From CAVUWL01 sp963700105 (GTDB lineage: Bacteria; Actinomycetota; Thermoleophilia; Solirubrobacterales; 70-9), in the NCBI GenBank assembly GCA_963700105.1, contig CAVOWL010000004.1, forward strand, positions 682,001 through 746,000: a stretch of 64,000 bases of DNA. The letters are read 5' to 3'. This document shows, piece after piece, positions 27,001-35,449 of the stretch. Under the pieces are notes generated by a model that was given only the letters and a program-made list of their open reading frames with translations, searched no databases and was not told the origin of the DNA. Position numbers and translations under genes: made by a program. The stretch's first letter is position 1; each line of letters begins with the position of its first letter.

Positions 27001-27188
27001 ATCTGGCCCGCGTCGGTTGCGATGGCCCAGGGCTCTCGTTCGGTCCGTATCAGCTGCCGGGCATTGCCTCCATTGACGCCGACCCGCTCGATGCCCCCGC
27101 CTGCCCAGTAAAGGAAGGCGCTGGCTCTTGAAGGGAGGGCGGCGAGGAGAAGGACACCCAGAGTGAGAATCAAAAGGGCGCGCCTCAT
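24024..27188 (-). CDS. Large secreted YWTD-like propeller protein with nine InlB-type B-repeats
   Basis: A 1054-residue exported protein. The signal peptide is followed by six or seven blades with IYWTH and IGRASLDGSEVNEDF motifs, like LDL-receptor YWTD propellers (to about residue 280). Nine Flg_new_2/InlB B-repeat-like units of about 75-80 residues come next, each with a G(T)GTVTSSPxGI-C-GxxC start and usually a W(S/T)GC centre, so about two disulfides per unit are possible. The C-terminus is CRNGLRKKRIRGRERC followed by a Lys/Arg tail. ATG 27188 is preferred over ATG 27194 because AGGAG lies at proper distance only for the former. Probable cell-surface adhesin or wall protein; the ligand is unknown. 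Confidence 0.85.
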   Translation of the reverse strand: MRRALLILTLGVLLLAALPSRASAFLYWAGGGIERVGVNGGNARQLIRTEREPWAIATDAGQIYWTHFYRPETIGRASLDGSEVNEDFLSVAQKYRNEIAVDAGHIYWTHGDMIGRANIDGTEVNEDFMTLSDEPTGFAVEGSYIYWVNPRRDTIGRASLEGTEANQSFIETLEEPKGLAVGEGHIYWFNETGDYPLGMGRATIDGGEVEQEFITGLMGGSQIAVGSGYLFWNSAYIGSETSSIGRASVNGSHVEQEFIWTGYVDATHFAVSGNSFELEVSKTGSGAGAVTSSTPGIDCGPECGAELEEGEEVTLTPSAAAGSEFQGWSGACSGSGACTVTISAARSVGAQFSADPGYTRLSVNEQGNGTGTVTSSPAGIKCGPECEATLSEGGAVVLKAVPGPNSEAALWTGCERVNGADECEVTMSAAEEVTASFTLERHPLKIATSGPGTVASFPRGIECGSSCETVFNGGTKVTLRGVPYGPGTEEAVQWSGCNQVSLGRCEVTMSAAKEVTASFTEQHELTVAVSGSGTGTVSGVRSAIYCGSEGSECEAAVNVDTEVTLRGIPGPHSNFPEWSGCDEVVGADECKVTMRAAREVTASFSENTEQLPVKVAISGTGTGTVTSSPGGIECDGGECQADFQYRTEVTLKGTPGPHSEAVHWTACGAINGADECNVTTTEAREVAAEFNLEHLQLKVATSGSGTGTVTSSLAGIECGTECQASFEYGAQVTLKGAPGPHSAAAKWSGCDEIVGADECKVTMSAAREVTATFALEQHQLTVTKSGSGSGIVHSSPAGIDCGTKCQASFEYDSSVTLKGTSDPHTSEVRWSGCEGVNNANECVVTMSAAEEVTATFTLERRYLTVTKEGAGTGSVSSSPVGINCGATCSAEFDYGDLVTLKGAPGPNSKAARWSGCNSVHGADECNVMMSAIKEVKATFALEQHLLKVAVSGSGRGTVTSFPAGINCDPTCAANFDHGTVIILSGTPLPNSRAARWMGCGRVNGANGCEVTMSAAREVSATFDLLPRCRNGLRKKRIRGRERCVKVKRHKSKRR

Positions 27189-28256
27189 CCGCATCTCCTG
27201 TTATGCCCGTGGCTATTTCCGATCTTCAGCACCACTATTAACGCTCGACGATCCAGAACTCCGGCGGCGGCCGGCTTCAGCGGAGCCAAAACGGTTCCAA
27301 GTCCATGGTGAAAGGATAGGCTCCTGGTGGACCTCATGGGGCTCATAGGTCAGTTCGACCACGATCGAATATCCGTGGGTCAATTGGAGCGCCTCTGTCG
27401 CTGGTACTCGCACCGACATTCCGGCGCCCCAACCGCAAGGTAGCCCTGGGACGAATGGCGGGCGCTTGGGCTGCGGATGCTGGCATCGACCTCGTTGCGG
27501 AGGAGTAGGACGGACATTGATGGGCTATCCAGAAAAGGCATATGACTGCGACTACGCAATCAACAAGGCCGACGTTGATTCGATCTTAAGAGAGTCAAGT
27601 CGTCCGCTATTTCCGTTTTGAGTGTTAATCGCAATCACTGACCATACTTGGCGCCAGAGCCCAGCGAACGCTCGACGATCAGCGCGAGCCGGTCAGCTAC
27701 GTGCTGCGTTCCCAGCTTGAACTCGTCCAGTCGTCTGGCCGACTTCGGCGGCCCAACCGACCTCGCTCCCGCCAGTGATCCGAAACCACCCCTACGACGA
27801 CTCCCAGACCCTGGTCCACTGAGCCCGGTGGTGGCTCTACAGGTTCCTCGCTGGGTGTCTCGAGGACCTGTGCTCCCACTTCACAGTGGGGTCCGATCCT
27901 GCACCGGAACGCTGGCCGATTCATACGGCCGTTATTTCGACCTCCACTAGCCACCTTGATTCGCACCAGGGCTATATTCCAAGAGACAGACTTTTCTCTT
28001 CAGTGGGACCGAGAACTGGGACCGCTGCACACTAGAATTACGGGTTACAACCCAGACGGAGATCGCTGGAACGGTCGCGGTAATACAAACGTCCAGCAAT
28101 GCGATCGGGAGTCTCGCCCATGCGCCAGCAACGAAGGGCGGATCGTGTTCGAGGCGCTGGACGTCCATGAGGGCGACGTGTCCCAAGGGCGTCAGACCGG
28201 GTAACCAGGCGCAAATCAAGGCATTTGATCCACGGATACAATCCCCTCGGTGGGCT
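27189..28256. other. Non-coding or decayed region upstream of the giant surface gene
   Basis: About 1.07 kb between divergent genes. Short open frames exist (for example 27521-27622 and 27956-28204) but have no recognisable domain, codon bias or ribosome site. Some pieces look like ends of former genes, such as a frame ending near 27775. A good -10-like TACAAT is at 28237-28242, 14 nt before ATG 28257, and is the best promoter candidate for the giant gene. Confidence 0.4.
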
Positions 28257-31200
28257 ATGACATCTAGTGGAGGGGAGCATCTTCGATGGGGCCTACTTTT
28301 GGCTTTAGCACTCATGGCGCTTTTCTCCGTCCTGCCCGCTTCGGCGCTCGCCCAGGACGCCTACGTCGCGAACTTTGAAGAAGGCAAGGCCTCAGGAAGC
28401 GTCTCGGTAATTAACACCGAAACCAACAAGGTGGTTGGCTCACCGATCAGCGTCGGCAAAGAACCCGAAGCGATCGCGATCACCCCCAATGGCAAAACCG
28501 CCTATGTCGCCAACCTCGGCTCAGAAAACGTCTCGGTGATCGACCTCGAAACCAACACAGTGGTGGCGACGATCGGCGTCGGCAAAGAACCCGTCGCCGT
28601 CGCGATCACCCCAAACGGAAAGAGCGCCTACGTCGTAAATACCGACTCCGAAGACATCTCGGTGATCGACACCGAAACGAACAAAGTCATCGGCCCCCCG
28701 ATCAGCGCCGGCAGGCAGCCCTGGGGGATAGCGATCACCCCCGACGGCAAGCAGGCCTACGTCGCCAACGAGAAGGGAGAAAGCGTCTCGGTGATTAACA
28801 CCGAAACCAACAAAGCGGTTGGCTCGGTGGCCGAGGCAACCGGCGAGCACAATCCAATCCCGATCGTGATCAGCCCCGATGGCAAGACCCTCTACGTCGG
28901 CAACCTCACCTCCAACAACGTCTCGGTGATCGATACCGAAACCAACAAAGTCATCGGCTCCCCGATCGGCGTCGGCGTCGAACCCTGGGGGCTTGCGATC
29001 AGCCCCGACGGCAAGACCCTCTACGTTGCCAACGAAGGGGACAAGACCGTCTCGGTGATCGACACCGAAACAGACAAAGTCATCGGCCCCCCGATCGAAA
29101 CCGGTTCGCTGCCCTACGTGGTGACGATCACCCCAAATGGCAAGACCGCCTACGTCGCCAACCTCGGTACGGACTTTGTCTCGGTGATCGACACCGAAAC
29201 CAACAAAGTCAGCGGCTCGATCGAAGTCGGAAAGGAACCGGCGGCGATAGCGATCCCGCCGGATCAGGGGCCGGTTGCCTCCTTCTCGGCTCCGCTTGCC
29301 GAAGCTGGGGTGCCGGTCACCTTCAACGCCTCCGCCTCAAGTGACCCCGACGGCTCGATCGCCAGCTATTTGTGGGAATTCGGCGATGGGTCAAAGGAAC
29401 TCAGCGCCAGCCCGAGTCCGAGTCATACCTACGCGACCCCAGGCACCTACGAAGCAAAGCTGACCCTGACCGATAACGAAGGCTGCTCGAGCGAATTCAT
29501 CTTCACTGGGCAGACCGCCTACTGCAACGGATCGGCGCTGGCCACTCAGACGCGCTCGGTTAGCGTTGATGGGGGTACCGGTCCGGCGAGCAGCGTCGCT
29601 GTAAGTGTCTCGCCCGCCTCGATCATCGCCAACGGCAAATCAACCACCACCGCGACGGCGAAGGTAAAAGACGCCGGGGGCAACCCGCTCAGTGGCCAGG
29701 AGATCAGCTTCTCCTCCAGCGACGCCGGCGAGAAAGTGGGCGCGGTCTCTGAATCCGCGGCGGGCACCTATGTGGCGACGATCACCGCCTCGACCAGCGC
29801 CGGATCACCGACGATCACCGCCACCGATGACTCGGTATCCCCCAGCCTCTCGGGCCATGTGGGCCTGACCCAGACCGCGGGTGCGGCGGCCAGCGTGGCG
29901 GTCTCGCTCTCCCCGACCTCGATCATCGCCAACGGCGCCTCCACCACCACCGCCACCGCCACGGTCAGCGATGCCAACGCCAACCCGGTCTCAGGCGACA
30001 GCCTGGTCTTCAGCTCAACCGACGCCGGCGAGAAAGTGGGCGCGGTGACCAACCACGGCAACGGCACCTACTCGGCGACGATCACCGCCTCGATGAGTGC
30101 GGGCCCGGCGACGATCACCGCCACCGATACCTCGGTCAGCCCCAACGTCTCCGGCCATGAAACACTGATTCAGACCGGCGGTCCGGCGAGCAGCGTCGCT
30201 GTAAGTGTCTCGCCCGCCTCGATCATCGCCAACGGCAAATCAACCACCACCGCGACGGCGAAGGTAAAAGACGCCGGGGGCAACCCGCTCAGTGGCCAGG
30301 AGATCAGCTTCTCCTCCAGCGACGCCGGCGAGAAAGTGGGCGCGGTCTCTGAATCCGCGGCGGGCACCTATGTGGCGACGATCACCGCCTCGACCAGCGC
30401 CGGATCACCGACGATCACCGCCACCGATGACTCGGTATCCCCCAGCCTCTCGGGCCATGTGGGCCTGACCCAGACCGCGGGTGCGGCGGCCAGCGTGGCG
30501 GTCTCGCTCTCCCCGACCTCGATCATCGCCAACGGCGCCTCCACCACCACCGCCACCGCCACGGTCAGCGATGCCAACGCCAACCCGGTCTCAGGCGACA
30601 GCCTGGTCTTCAGCTCAACCGACGCCGGCGAGAAAGTGGGCGCGGTGACCAACCACGGCAACGGCACCTACTCGGCGACGATCACCGCCTCGATGAGTGC
30701 GGGCCCGGCGACGATCACCGCCACCGATACCTCGGTCAGCCCCAACGTCTCCGGCCATGAAACACTGATTCAGACCGGCGGTCCGGCGAGCAGCGTCGCT
30801 GTAAGTGTCTCGCCCGCCTCGATCATCGCCAACGGCAAATCAACCACCACCGCGACGGCGAAGGTAAAAGACGCCGGGGGCAACCCGCTCAGTGGCCAGG
30901 AGATCAGCTTCTCCTCCAGCGACGCCGGCGAGAAAGTGGGCGCGGTCTCTGAATCCGCGGCGGGCACCTATGTGGCGACGATCACCGCCTCGACCAGCGC
31001 CGGATCACCGACGATCACCGCCACCGATGACTCGGTATCCCCCAGCCTCTCGGGCCATGTGGGCCTGACCCAGACCGCGGGTGCGGCGGCCAGCGTGGCG
31101 GTCTCGCTCTCCCCGACCTCGATCATCGCCAACGGCGCCTCCACCACCACCGCCACCGCCACGGTCAGCGATGCCAACGCCAACCCGGTCTCAGGCGACA

Positions 31201-34151
31201 GCCTGGTCTTCAGCTCAACCGACGCCGGCGAGAAAGTGGGCGCGGTGACCAACCACGGCAACGGCACCTACTCGGCGACGATCACCGCCTCGATGAGTGC
31301 GGGCCCGGCGACGATCACCGCCACCGATACCTCGGTCAGCCCCAACGTCTCCGGCCATGAAACACTGATTCAGACCGGCGGTCCGGCGAGCAGCGTCGCT
31401 GTAAGTGTCTCGCCCGCCTCGATCATCGCCAACGGCAAATCAACCACCACCGCGACGGCGAAGGTAAAAGACGCCGGGGGCAACCCGCTCAGTGGCCAGG
31501 AGATCAGCTTCTCCTCCAGCGACGCCGGCGAGAAAGTGGGCGCGGTCTCTGAATCCGCGGCGGGCACCTATGTGGCGACGATCACCGCCTCGACCAGCGC
31601 CGGATCACCGACGATCACCGCCACCGATGACTCGGTATCCCCCAGCCTCTCGGGCCATGTGGGCCTGACCCAGACCGCGGGTGCGGCGGCCAGCGTGGCG
31701 GTCTCGCTCTCCCCGACCTCGATCATCGCCAACGGCGCCTCCACCACCACCGCCACCGCCACGGTCAGCGATGCCAACGCCAACCCGGTCTCAGGCGACA
31801 GCCTGGTCTTCAGCTCAACCGACGCCGGCGAGAAAGTGGGCGCGGTGACCAACCACGGCAACGGCACCTACTCGGCGACGATCACCGCCTCGATGAGTGC
31901 GGGCCCGGCGACGATCACCGCCACCGATACCTCGGTCAGCCCCAACGTCTCCGGCCATGAAACACTGATTCAGACCGGCGGTCCGGCGAGCAGCGTCGCT
32001 GTAAGTGTCTCGCCCGCCTCGATCATCGCCAACGGCAAATCAACCACCACCGCGACGGCGAAGGTAAAAGACGCCGGGGGCAACCCGCTCAGTGGCCAGG
32101 AGATCAGCTTCTCCTCCAGCGACGCCGGCGAGAAAGTGGGCGCGGTCTCTGAATCCGCGGCGGGCACCTATGTGGCGACGATCACCGCCTCGACCAGCGC
32201 CGGATCACCGACGATCACCGCCACCGATGACTCGGTATCCCCCAGCCTCTCGGGCCATGTGGGCCTGACCCAGACCGCGGGTGCGGCGGCCAGCGTGGCG
32301 GTCTCGCTCTCCCCGACCTCGATCATCGCCAACGGCGCCTCCACCACCACCGCCACCGCCACGGTCAGCGATGCCAACGCCAACCCGGTCTCAGGCGACA
32401 GCCTGGTCTTCAGCTCAACCGACGCCGGCGAGAAAGTGGGCGCGGTGACCAACCACGGCAACGGCACCTACTCGGCGACGATCACCGCCTCGATGAGTGC
32501 GGGCCCGGCGACGATCACCGCCACCGATACCTCGGTCAGCCCCAACGTCTCCGGCCATGAAACACTGATTCAGACCGGCGGTCCGGCGAGCAGCGTCGCT
32601 GTAAGTGTCTCGCCCGCCTCGATCATCGCCAACGGCAAATCAACCACCACCGCGACGGCGAAGGTAAAAGACGCCGGGGGCAACCCGCTCAGTGGCCAGG
32701 AGATCAGCTTCTCCTCCAGCGACGCCGGCGAGAAAGTGGGCGCGGTCTCTGAATCCGCGGCGGGCACCTATGTGGCGACGATCACCGCCTCGACCAGCGC
32801 CGGATCACCGACGATCACCGCCACCGATGACTCGGTATCCCCCAGCCTCTCGGGCCATGTGGGCCTGACCCAGACCGCGGGTGCGGCGGCCAGCGTGGCG
32901 GTCTCGCTCTCCCCGACCTCGATCATCGCCAACGGCGCCTCCACCACCACCGCCACCGCCACGGTCAGCGATGCCAACGCCAACCCGGTCTCAGGCGACA
33001 GCCTGGTCTTCAGCTCAACCGACGCCGGCGAGAAAGTGGGCGCGGTGACCAACCACGGCAACGGCACCTACTCGGCGACGATCACCGCCTCGATGAGTGC
33101 GGGCCCGGCGACGATCACCGCCACCGATACCTCGGTCAGCCCCAACGTCTCCGGCCATGAAACACTGATTCAGACCGGCGGTCCGGCGAGCAGCGTCGCT
33201 GTAAGTGTCTCGCCCGCCTCGATCATCGCCAACGGCAAATCAACCACCACCGCGACGGCGAAGGTAAAAGACGCCGGGGGCAACCCGCTCAGTGGCCAGG
33301 AGATCAGCTTCTCCTCCAGCGACGCCGGCGAGAAAGTGGGCGCGGTCTCTGAATCCGCGGCGGGCACCTATGTGGCGACGATCACCGCCTCGACCAGCGC
33401 CGGATCACCGACGATCACCGCCACCGATGACTCGGTATCCCCCAGCCTCTCGGGCCATGTGGGCCTGACCCAGACCGCGGGTGCGGCGGCCAGCGTGGCG
33501 GTCTCGCTCTCCCCGACCTCGATCATCGCCAACGGCGCCTCCACCACCACCGCCACCGCCACGGTCAGCGATGCCAACGCCAACCCGGTCTCAGGCGACA
33601 GCCTGGTCTTCAGCTCAACCGACGCCGGCGAGAAAGTGGGCGCGGTGACCAACCACGGCAACGGCACCTACTCGGCGACGATCACCGCCTCGATGAGTGC
33701 GGGCCCGGCGACGATCACCGCCACCGATACCTCGGTCAGCCCCAACGTCTCCGGCCATGAAACACTGATTCAGACCGGCGGTCCGGCGAGCAGCGTCGCT
33801 GTAAGTGTCTCGCCCGCCTCGATCATCGCCAACGGCAAATCAACCACCACCGCGACGGCGAAGGTAAAAGACGCCGGGGGCAACCCGCTCTCAGGCGACA
33901 GCCTCGCGTTTACCTCAACGGCCGGCGGCGAGCACATCGGCCCGGTGACCAACCACGGCAACGGCACCTACTCCGCCACGATCACTGCCGGTACCGCTGC
34001 CAAGCCCGTAACGATCACCGCCACCGATGACTCGGTATCCCCCAGCCTCTCGGGCCATGTGACCCTGACCCAGACCGCCCATAAGCGGCGATGTGCCCTC
34101 CAGGATCACGGATCTGCCAGATGCGCCTCTAGCCTGCGAAAGGGCAAGTAA
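28257..34151 (+). CDS. Giant secreted propeller-PKD-Big_1 repeat protein
   Basis: A 1964-residue exported protein. The signal peptide ends SVLPASALAQDAYV. Seven YVTN blades occupy about 30-345, closely similar to those of the 9639-11528 paralogue. A PKD domain (LWEFGDGS) covers about 346-430. From about residue 442 to 1942 there are 15 Big_1-type Ig-like domains of about 100 residues in alternating A and B types, encoded by seven identical 600-bp units and one partial hybrid unit. The long rod would hold the propeller far from the cell. The protein ends with a short basic tail; a PASTA-like remnant follows in another frame. ATG 28257 is preferred to the upstream in-frame start because the signal peptide begins there. 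Confidence 0.9.
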   Translation: MTSSGGEHLRWGLLLALALMALFSVLPASALAQDAYVANFEEGKASGSVSVINTETNKVVGSPISVGKEPEAIAITPNGKTAYVANLGSENVSVIDLETNTVVATIGVGKEPVAVAITPNGKSAYVVNTDSEDISVIDTETNKVIGPPISAGRQPWGIAITPDGKQAYVANEKGESVSVINTETNKAVGSVAEATGEHNPIPIVISPDGKTLYVGNLTSNNVSVIDTETNKVIGSPIGVGVEPWGLAISPDGKTLYVANEGDKTVSVIDTETDKVIGPPIETGSLPYVVTITPNGKTAYVANLGTDFVSVIDTETNKVSGSIEVGKEPAAIAIPPDQGPVASFSAPLAEAGVPVTFNASASSDPDGSIASYLWEFGDGSKELSASPSPSHTYATPGTYEAKLTLTDNEGCSSEFIFTGQTAYCNGSALATQTRSVSVDGGTGPASSVAVSVSPASIIANGKSTTTATAKVKDAGGNPLSGQEISFSSSDAGEKVGAVSESAAGTYVATITASTSAGSPTITATDDSVSPSLSGHVGLTQTAGAAASVAVSLSPTSIIANGASTTTATATVSDANANPVSGDSLVFSSTDAGEKVGAVTNHGNGTYSATITASMSAGPATITATDTSVSPNVSGHETLIQTGGPASSVAVSVSPASIIANGKSTTTATAKVKDAGGNPLSGQEISFSSSDAGEKVGAVSESAAGTYVATITASTSAGSPTITATDDSVSPSLSGHVGLTQTAGAAASVAVSLSPTSIIANGASTTTATATVSDANANPVSGDSLVFSSTDAGEKVGAVTNHGNGTYSATITASMSAGPATITATDTSVSPNVSGHETLIQTGGPASSVAVSVSPASIIANGKSTTTATAKVKDAGGNPLSGQEISFSSSDAGEKVGAVSESAAGTYVATITASTSAGSPTITATDDSVSPSLSGHVGLTQTAGAAASVAVSLSPTSIIANGASTTTATATVSDANANPVSGDSLVFSSTDAGEKVGAVTNHGNGTYSATITASMSAGPATITATDTSVSPNVSGHETLIQTGGPASSVAVSVSPASIIANGKSTTTATAKVKDAGGNPLSGQEISFSSSDAGEKVGAVSESAAGTYVATITASTSAGSPTITATDDSVSPSLSGHVGLTQTAGAAASVAVSLSPTSIIANGASTTTATATVSDANANPVSGDSLVFSSTDAGEKVGAVTNHGNGTYSATITASMSAGPATITATDTSVSPNVSGHETLIQTGGPASSVAVSVSPASIIANGKSTTTATAKVKDAGGNPLSGQEISFSSSDAGEKVGAVSESAAGTYVATITASTSAGSPTITATDDSVSPSLSGHVGLTQTAGAAASVAVSLSPTSIIANGASTTTATATVSDANANPVSGDSLVFSSTDAGEKVGAVTNHGNGTYSATITASMSAGPATITATDTSVSPNVSGHETLIQTGGPASSVAVSVSPASIIANGKSTTTATAKVKDAGGNPLSGQEISFSSSDAGEKVGAVSESAAGTYVATITASTSAGSPTITATDDSVSPSLSGHVGLTQTAGAAASVAVSLSPTSIIANGASTTTATATVSDANANPVSGDSLVFSSTDAGEKVGAVTNHGNGTYSATITASMSAGPATITATDTSVSPNVSGHETLIQTGGPASSVAVSVSPASIIANGKSTTTATAKVKDAGGNPLSGQEISFSSSDAGEKVGAVSESAAGTYVATITASTSAGSPTITATDDSVSPSLSGHVGLTQTAGAAASVAVSLSPTSIIANGASTTTATATVSDANANPVSGDSLVFSSTDAGEKVGAVTNHGNGTYSATITASMSAGPATITATDTSVSPNVSGHETLIQTGGPASSVAVSVSPASIIANGKSTTTATAKVKDAGGNPLSGDSLAFTSTAGGEHIGPVTNHGNGTYSATITAGTAAKPVTITATDDSVSPSLSGHVTLTQTAHKRRCALQDHGSARCASSLRKGK
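29579..33890 (+). repeat. Seven perfect tandem 600-bp repeats plus a partial eighth copy
   Basis: Read line by line, the sequence from 29579 to 33778 repeats with a period of exactly 600 bp seven times with no difference that I can see. An eighth copy starts at 33779, is identical for 112 bp to 33890, and then switches to sequence resembling the second half of the unit. 600 bp equals 200 codons, so copy number can change without breaking the frame. Each unit encodes two Big_1 domains. Perfect identity, including silent sites, implies recent amplification or continuing gene conversion. Confidence 0.95.
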
Positions 34152-34320
34152 GCGCATCCCTCACTCGCGCGTAAAACCCTGCAGGGTGCGGGCTCCGTCG
34201 CGCACAGTGGGCAGCCTCCAGGCATCAAAAGTCGAGGGTGAGCTCGTGAGACGCCACGACGGCACAAGCGCCTTGCGTCAACCTGCACGCGCAAGTACGA
34301 GCTCAGCGCGGCGAGGGTAA
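34093..34320 (+). pseudogene. Probable decayed PASTA domain left behind by a frameshift
   Basis: Downstream of the last Big_1 domain a different forward frame reads VPSRITDLPDAPLA, then KRIPHSRVKPCRVRAPSRTVG, then an ELVRRHDGTSALR segment. The order of these pieces resembles the PASTA domain that closes the paralogue at 9639-11528 (VPRLIGQKL, then a KPRPGMVLGAGTKVSLK ending). The giant protein leaves this frame near 34090-34150 and ends in a short basic tail. A frameshift has probably removed the wall-binding domain. The match is by eye and could be fortuitous. Confidence 0.4.
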
Positions 34321-34644
34321 AGCGCCAGACGCAGCCTCCCGCTGACCCAGCGCTGCCCCCGCTAACCAGACGAGGAAGGGCTCGCTGCCGAGCTCGTAGT
34401 CGGCTATCAGCGTGCCCAACCGACTGAAAACCTTCTGGGTCAGCTCCTCTGTCTCTCGCCCGCCTCCGCTTTCACCTCCCAGGCAATCGAGAAGCTCGGT
34501 TGCGTATCGGACGTAGAGGAAGTGAAGGGCTTCAGGGTCGCCCTGCTTGGCGTGGCGGATTGCCTTGCGAACTAGCCCGCTCTCTTCCTGGCTGCCTGGC
34601 GCGACGGCTGGATCAATGCGGGAGCGGGGAAAACTCGGTGCCAA
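34303..34644 (-). pseudogene. Truncated RNA polymerase sigma factor (region 2 only)
   Basis: A 113-residue frame beginning MAPSFPRSRIDPAV. It contains VRKAIRHAKQGDPEALHFLYVRY, then ETEELTQKVFSRLGTLIADYE and FLVWLAG, the layout of region 2 of a small sigma-70-family factor. Region 4 with its DNA-binding helix is absent, and the frame ends in a low-complexity tail. It is therefore probably a remnant and not an active factor. A second, more damaged copy with closely similar DNA lies at 53715-54232. It converges on the giant surface gene. Confidence 0.6.
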
Positions 34645-35047
34645 CAGCCTAGGCGTCCTTCCTGCGGCAAGACGGTGAGCGGGCGACCAAACGAAATGTT
34701 TGGCTTTCTCAGACTTTCGGGAGGATGGCGGCTCTCCCCCGCTCCCACCTTCGACCTATGTCCAAATCTGGGCAAGGAGCCTTCGACACAGGTACAACCG
34801 CCCCCACCGATCCCACCAGCCGCAGTGTCTCTCGGTCGGCTGCGGCCCGAGGCACGGAATTCGCGCGACCTCGCACATCACCCGGGATCTGCGCCCTTTG
34901 ATTTGAAACCAGTAAGGAAGCGCCGCAAAACGGAGGGAGTGGACTTCGAACCCACGAGCCGCCTTTCGAGGGCCACGTTTTCGATACCGCCCCGTTGCTG
35001 CCAGGCTTGGCGCTAATCGTGCATCACCGCGGTATAGCCGGGATCAG
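34645..35047. other. Intergenic region holding a tRNA-Ser remnant
   Basis: About 400 bp without a protein gene. The only recognisable element is the 3' part of a serine tRNA on the minus strand, listed separately. Confidence 0.4.
34931..34995 (-). pseudogene. 3' remnant of a tRNA-Ser gene (CGA-like anticodon)
   Basis: On the minus strand the sequence reads from an anticodon-arm-like CGGTATCGAAAACG through a long class II variable arm. It continues into a fully pairing T arm (GTGGG, loop TTCGAAG, TCCAC) and the acceptor strand CTCCCTCCG. The matching 5' acceptor strand GGAGGG and D arm are missing upstream. A tRNA 3' piece without its 5' half is what a site-specific integration event leaves at an attachment site. 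Confidence 0.6.
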
Positions 35048-35449
35048 CTACGTACGTGGATCGAGCACTATCTCGACGCTCACATCGTCGGCGGGATCGT
35101 CGACTCGTGCCTTCCCCCGTCCGGAGCGCTCTTCTCCTCGAAGGCGCAATCGCACCGCTGCACCCTCTTGCAAGTTGCGCCACCAGAGCTTGCGCTGAGG
35201 CCACATAACGGGGATCGCGACGCGCTCACCGTCCTGCTTGTAGGCGACCGGGAGCGTGTGTCTGCGACCACTACGGCGACCGGTGACGGTTATCAAGGTC
35301 AATCGTCCGCTGAGGAGCGGGTGCAGCGGCGAGCGCAGCAGCGCTGCGATGACTTGGTTGCCGCTTCGATTCCACACTGCGAATGGGGTATGACCGGCTG
35401 GCACGTCAACCAGACACGCTATACGGTCGCGGCAGCTGCGAGAGCTCAC
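35048..35449 (-). CDS. Nitroreductase/quinone-reductase family protein (F420-type, Ddn-like)
   Basis: A 133-residue protein with a split-beta-barrel fold of the deazaflavin-dependent nitroreductase family. Diagnostic segments are NQVIAALLRSPLHPLLSGRLTLITVTGRRSGR, then TLPVAYKQDGERVAI, then WPQRKLWWRNLQEGAAV, then RLRGEE. Relatives use reduced F420 to reduce quinones or nitro compounds at the membrane. That fits the F420 synthesis genes at the left end. The first 25 residues are not conserved, and GTG near 35404 or a later codon may be the real start. Confidence 0.8.
   Translation of the reverse strand: MSSRSCRDRIACLVDVPAGHTPFAVWNRSGNQVIAALLRSPLHPLLSGRLTLITVTGRRSGRRHTLPVAYKQDGERVAIPVMWPQRKLWWRNLQEGAAVRLRLRGEERSGRGKARVDDPADDVSVEIVLDPRT

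Noticed and set aside
27956..28204. An 82-codon frame upstream of the giant gene
   Set aside because: No start signal, no recognisable domain, and atypical codon use compared with neighbours.
29546..33967. Series of minus-strand frames of 65 and 99 codons repeated along the giant gene
   Set aside because: They are antisense shadows created by the 600-bp repeat and have no ribosome sites or domains.
28257..34151. The 600-bp repeats as a CRISPR or satellite array
   Set aside because: The repeats are in-frame coding units with Ig-like domain sequence and contain no spacer structure.
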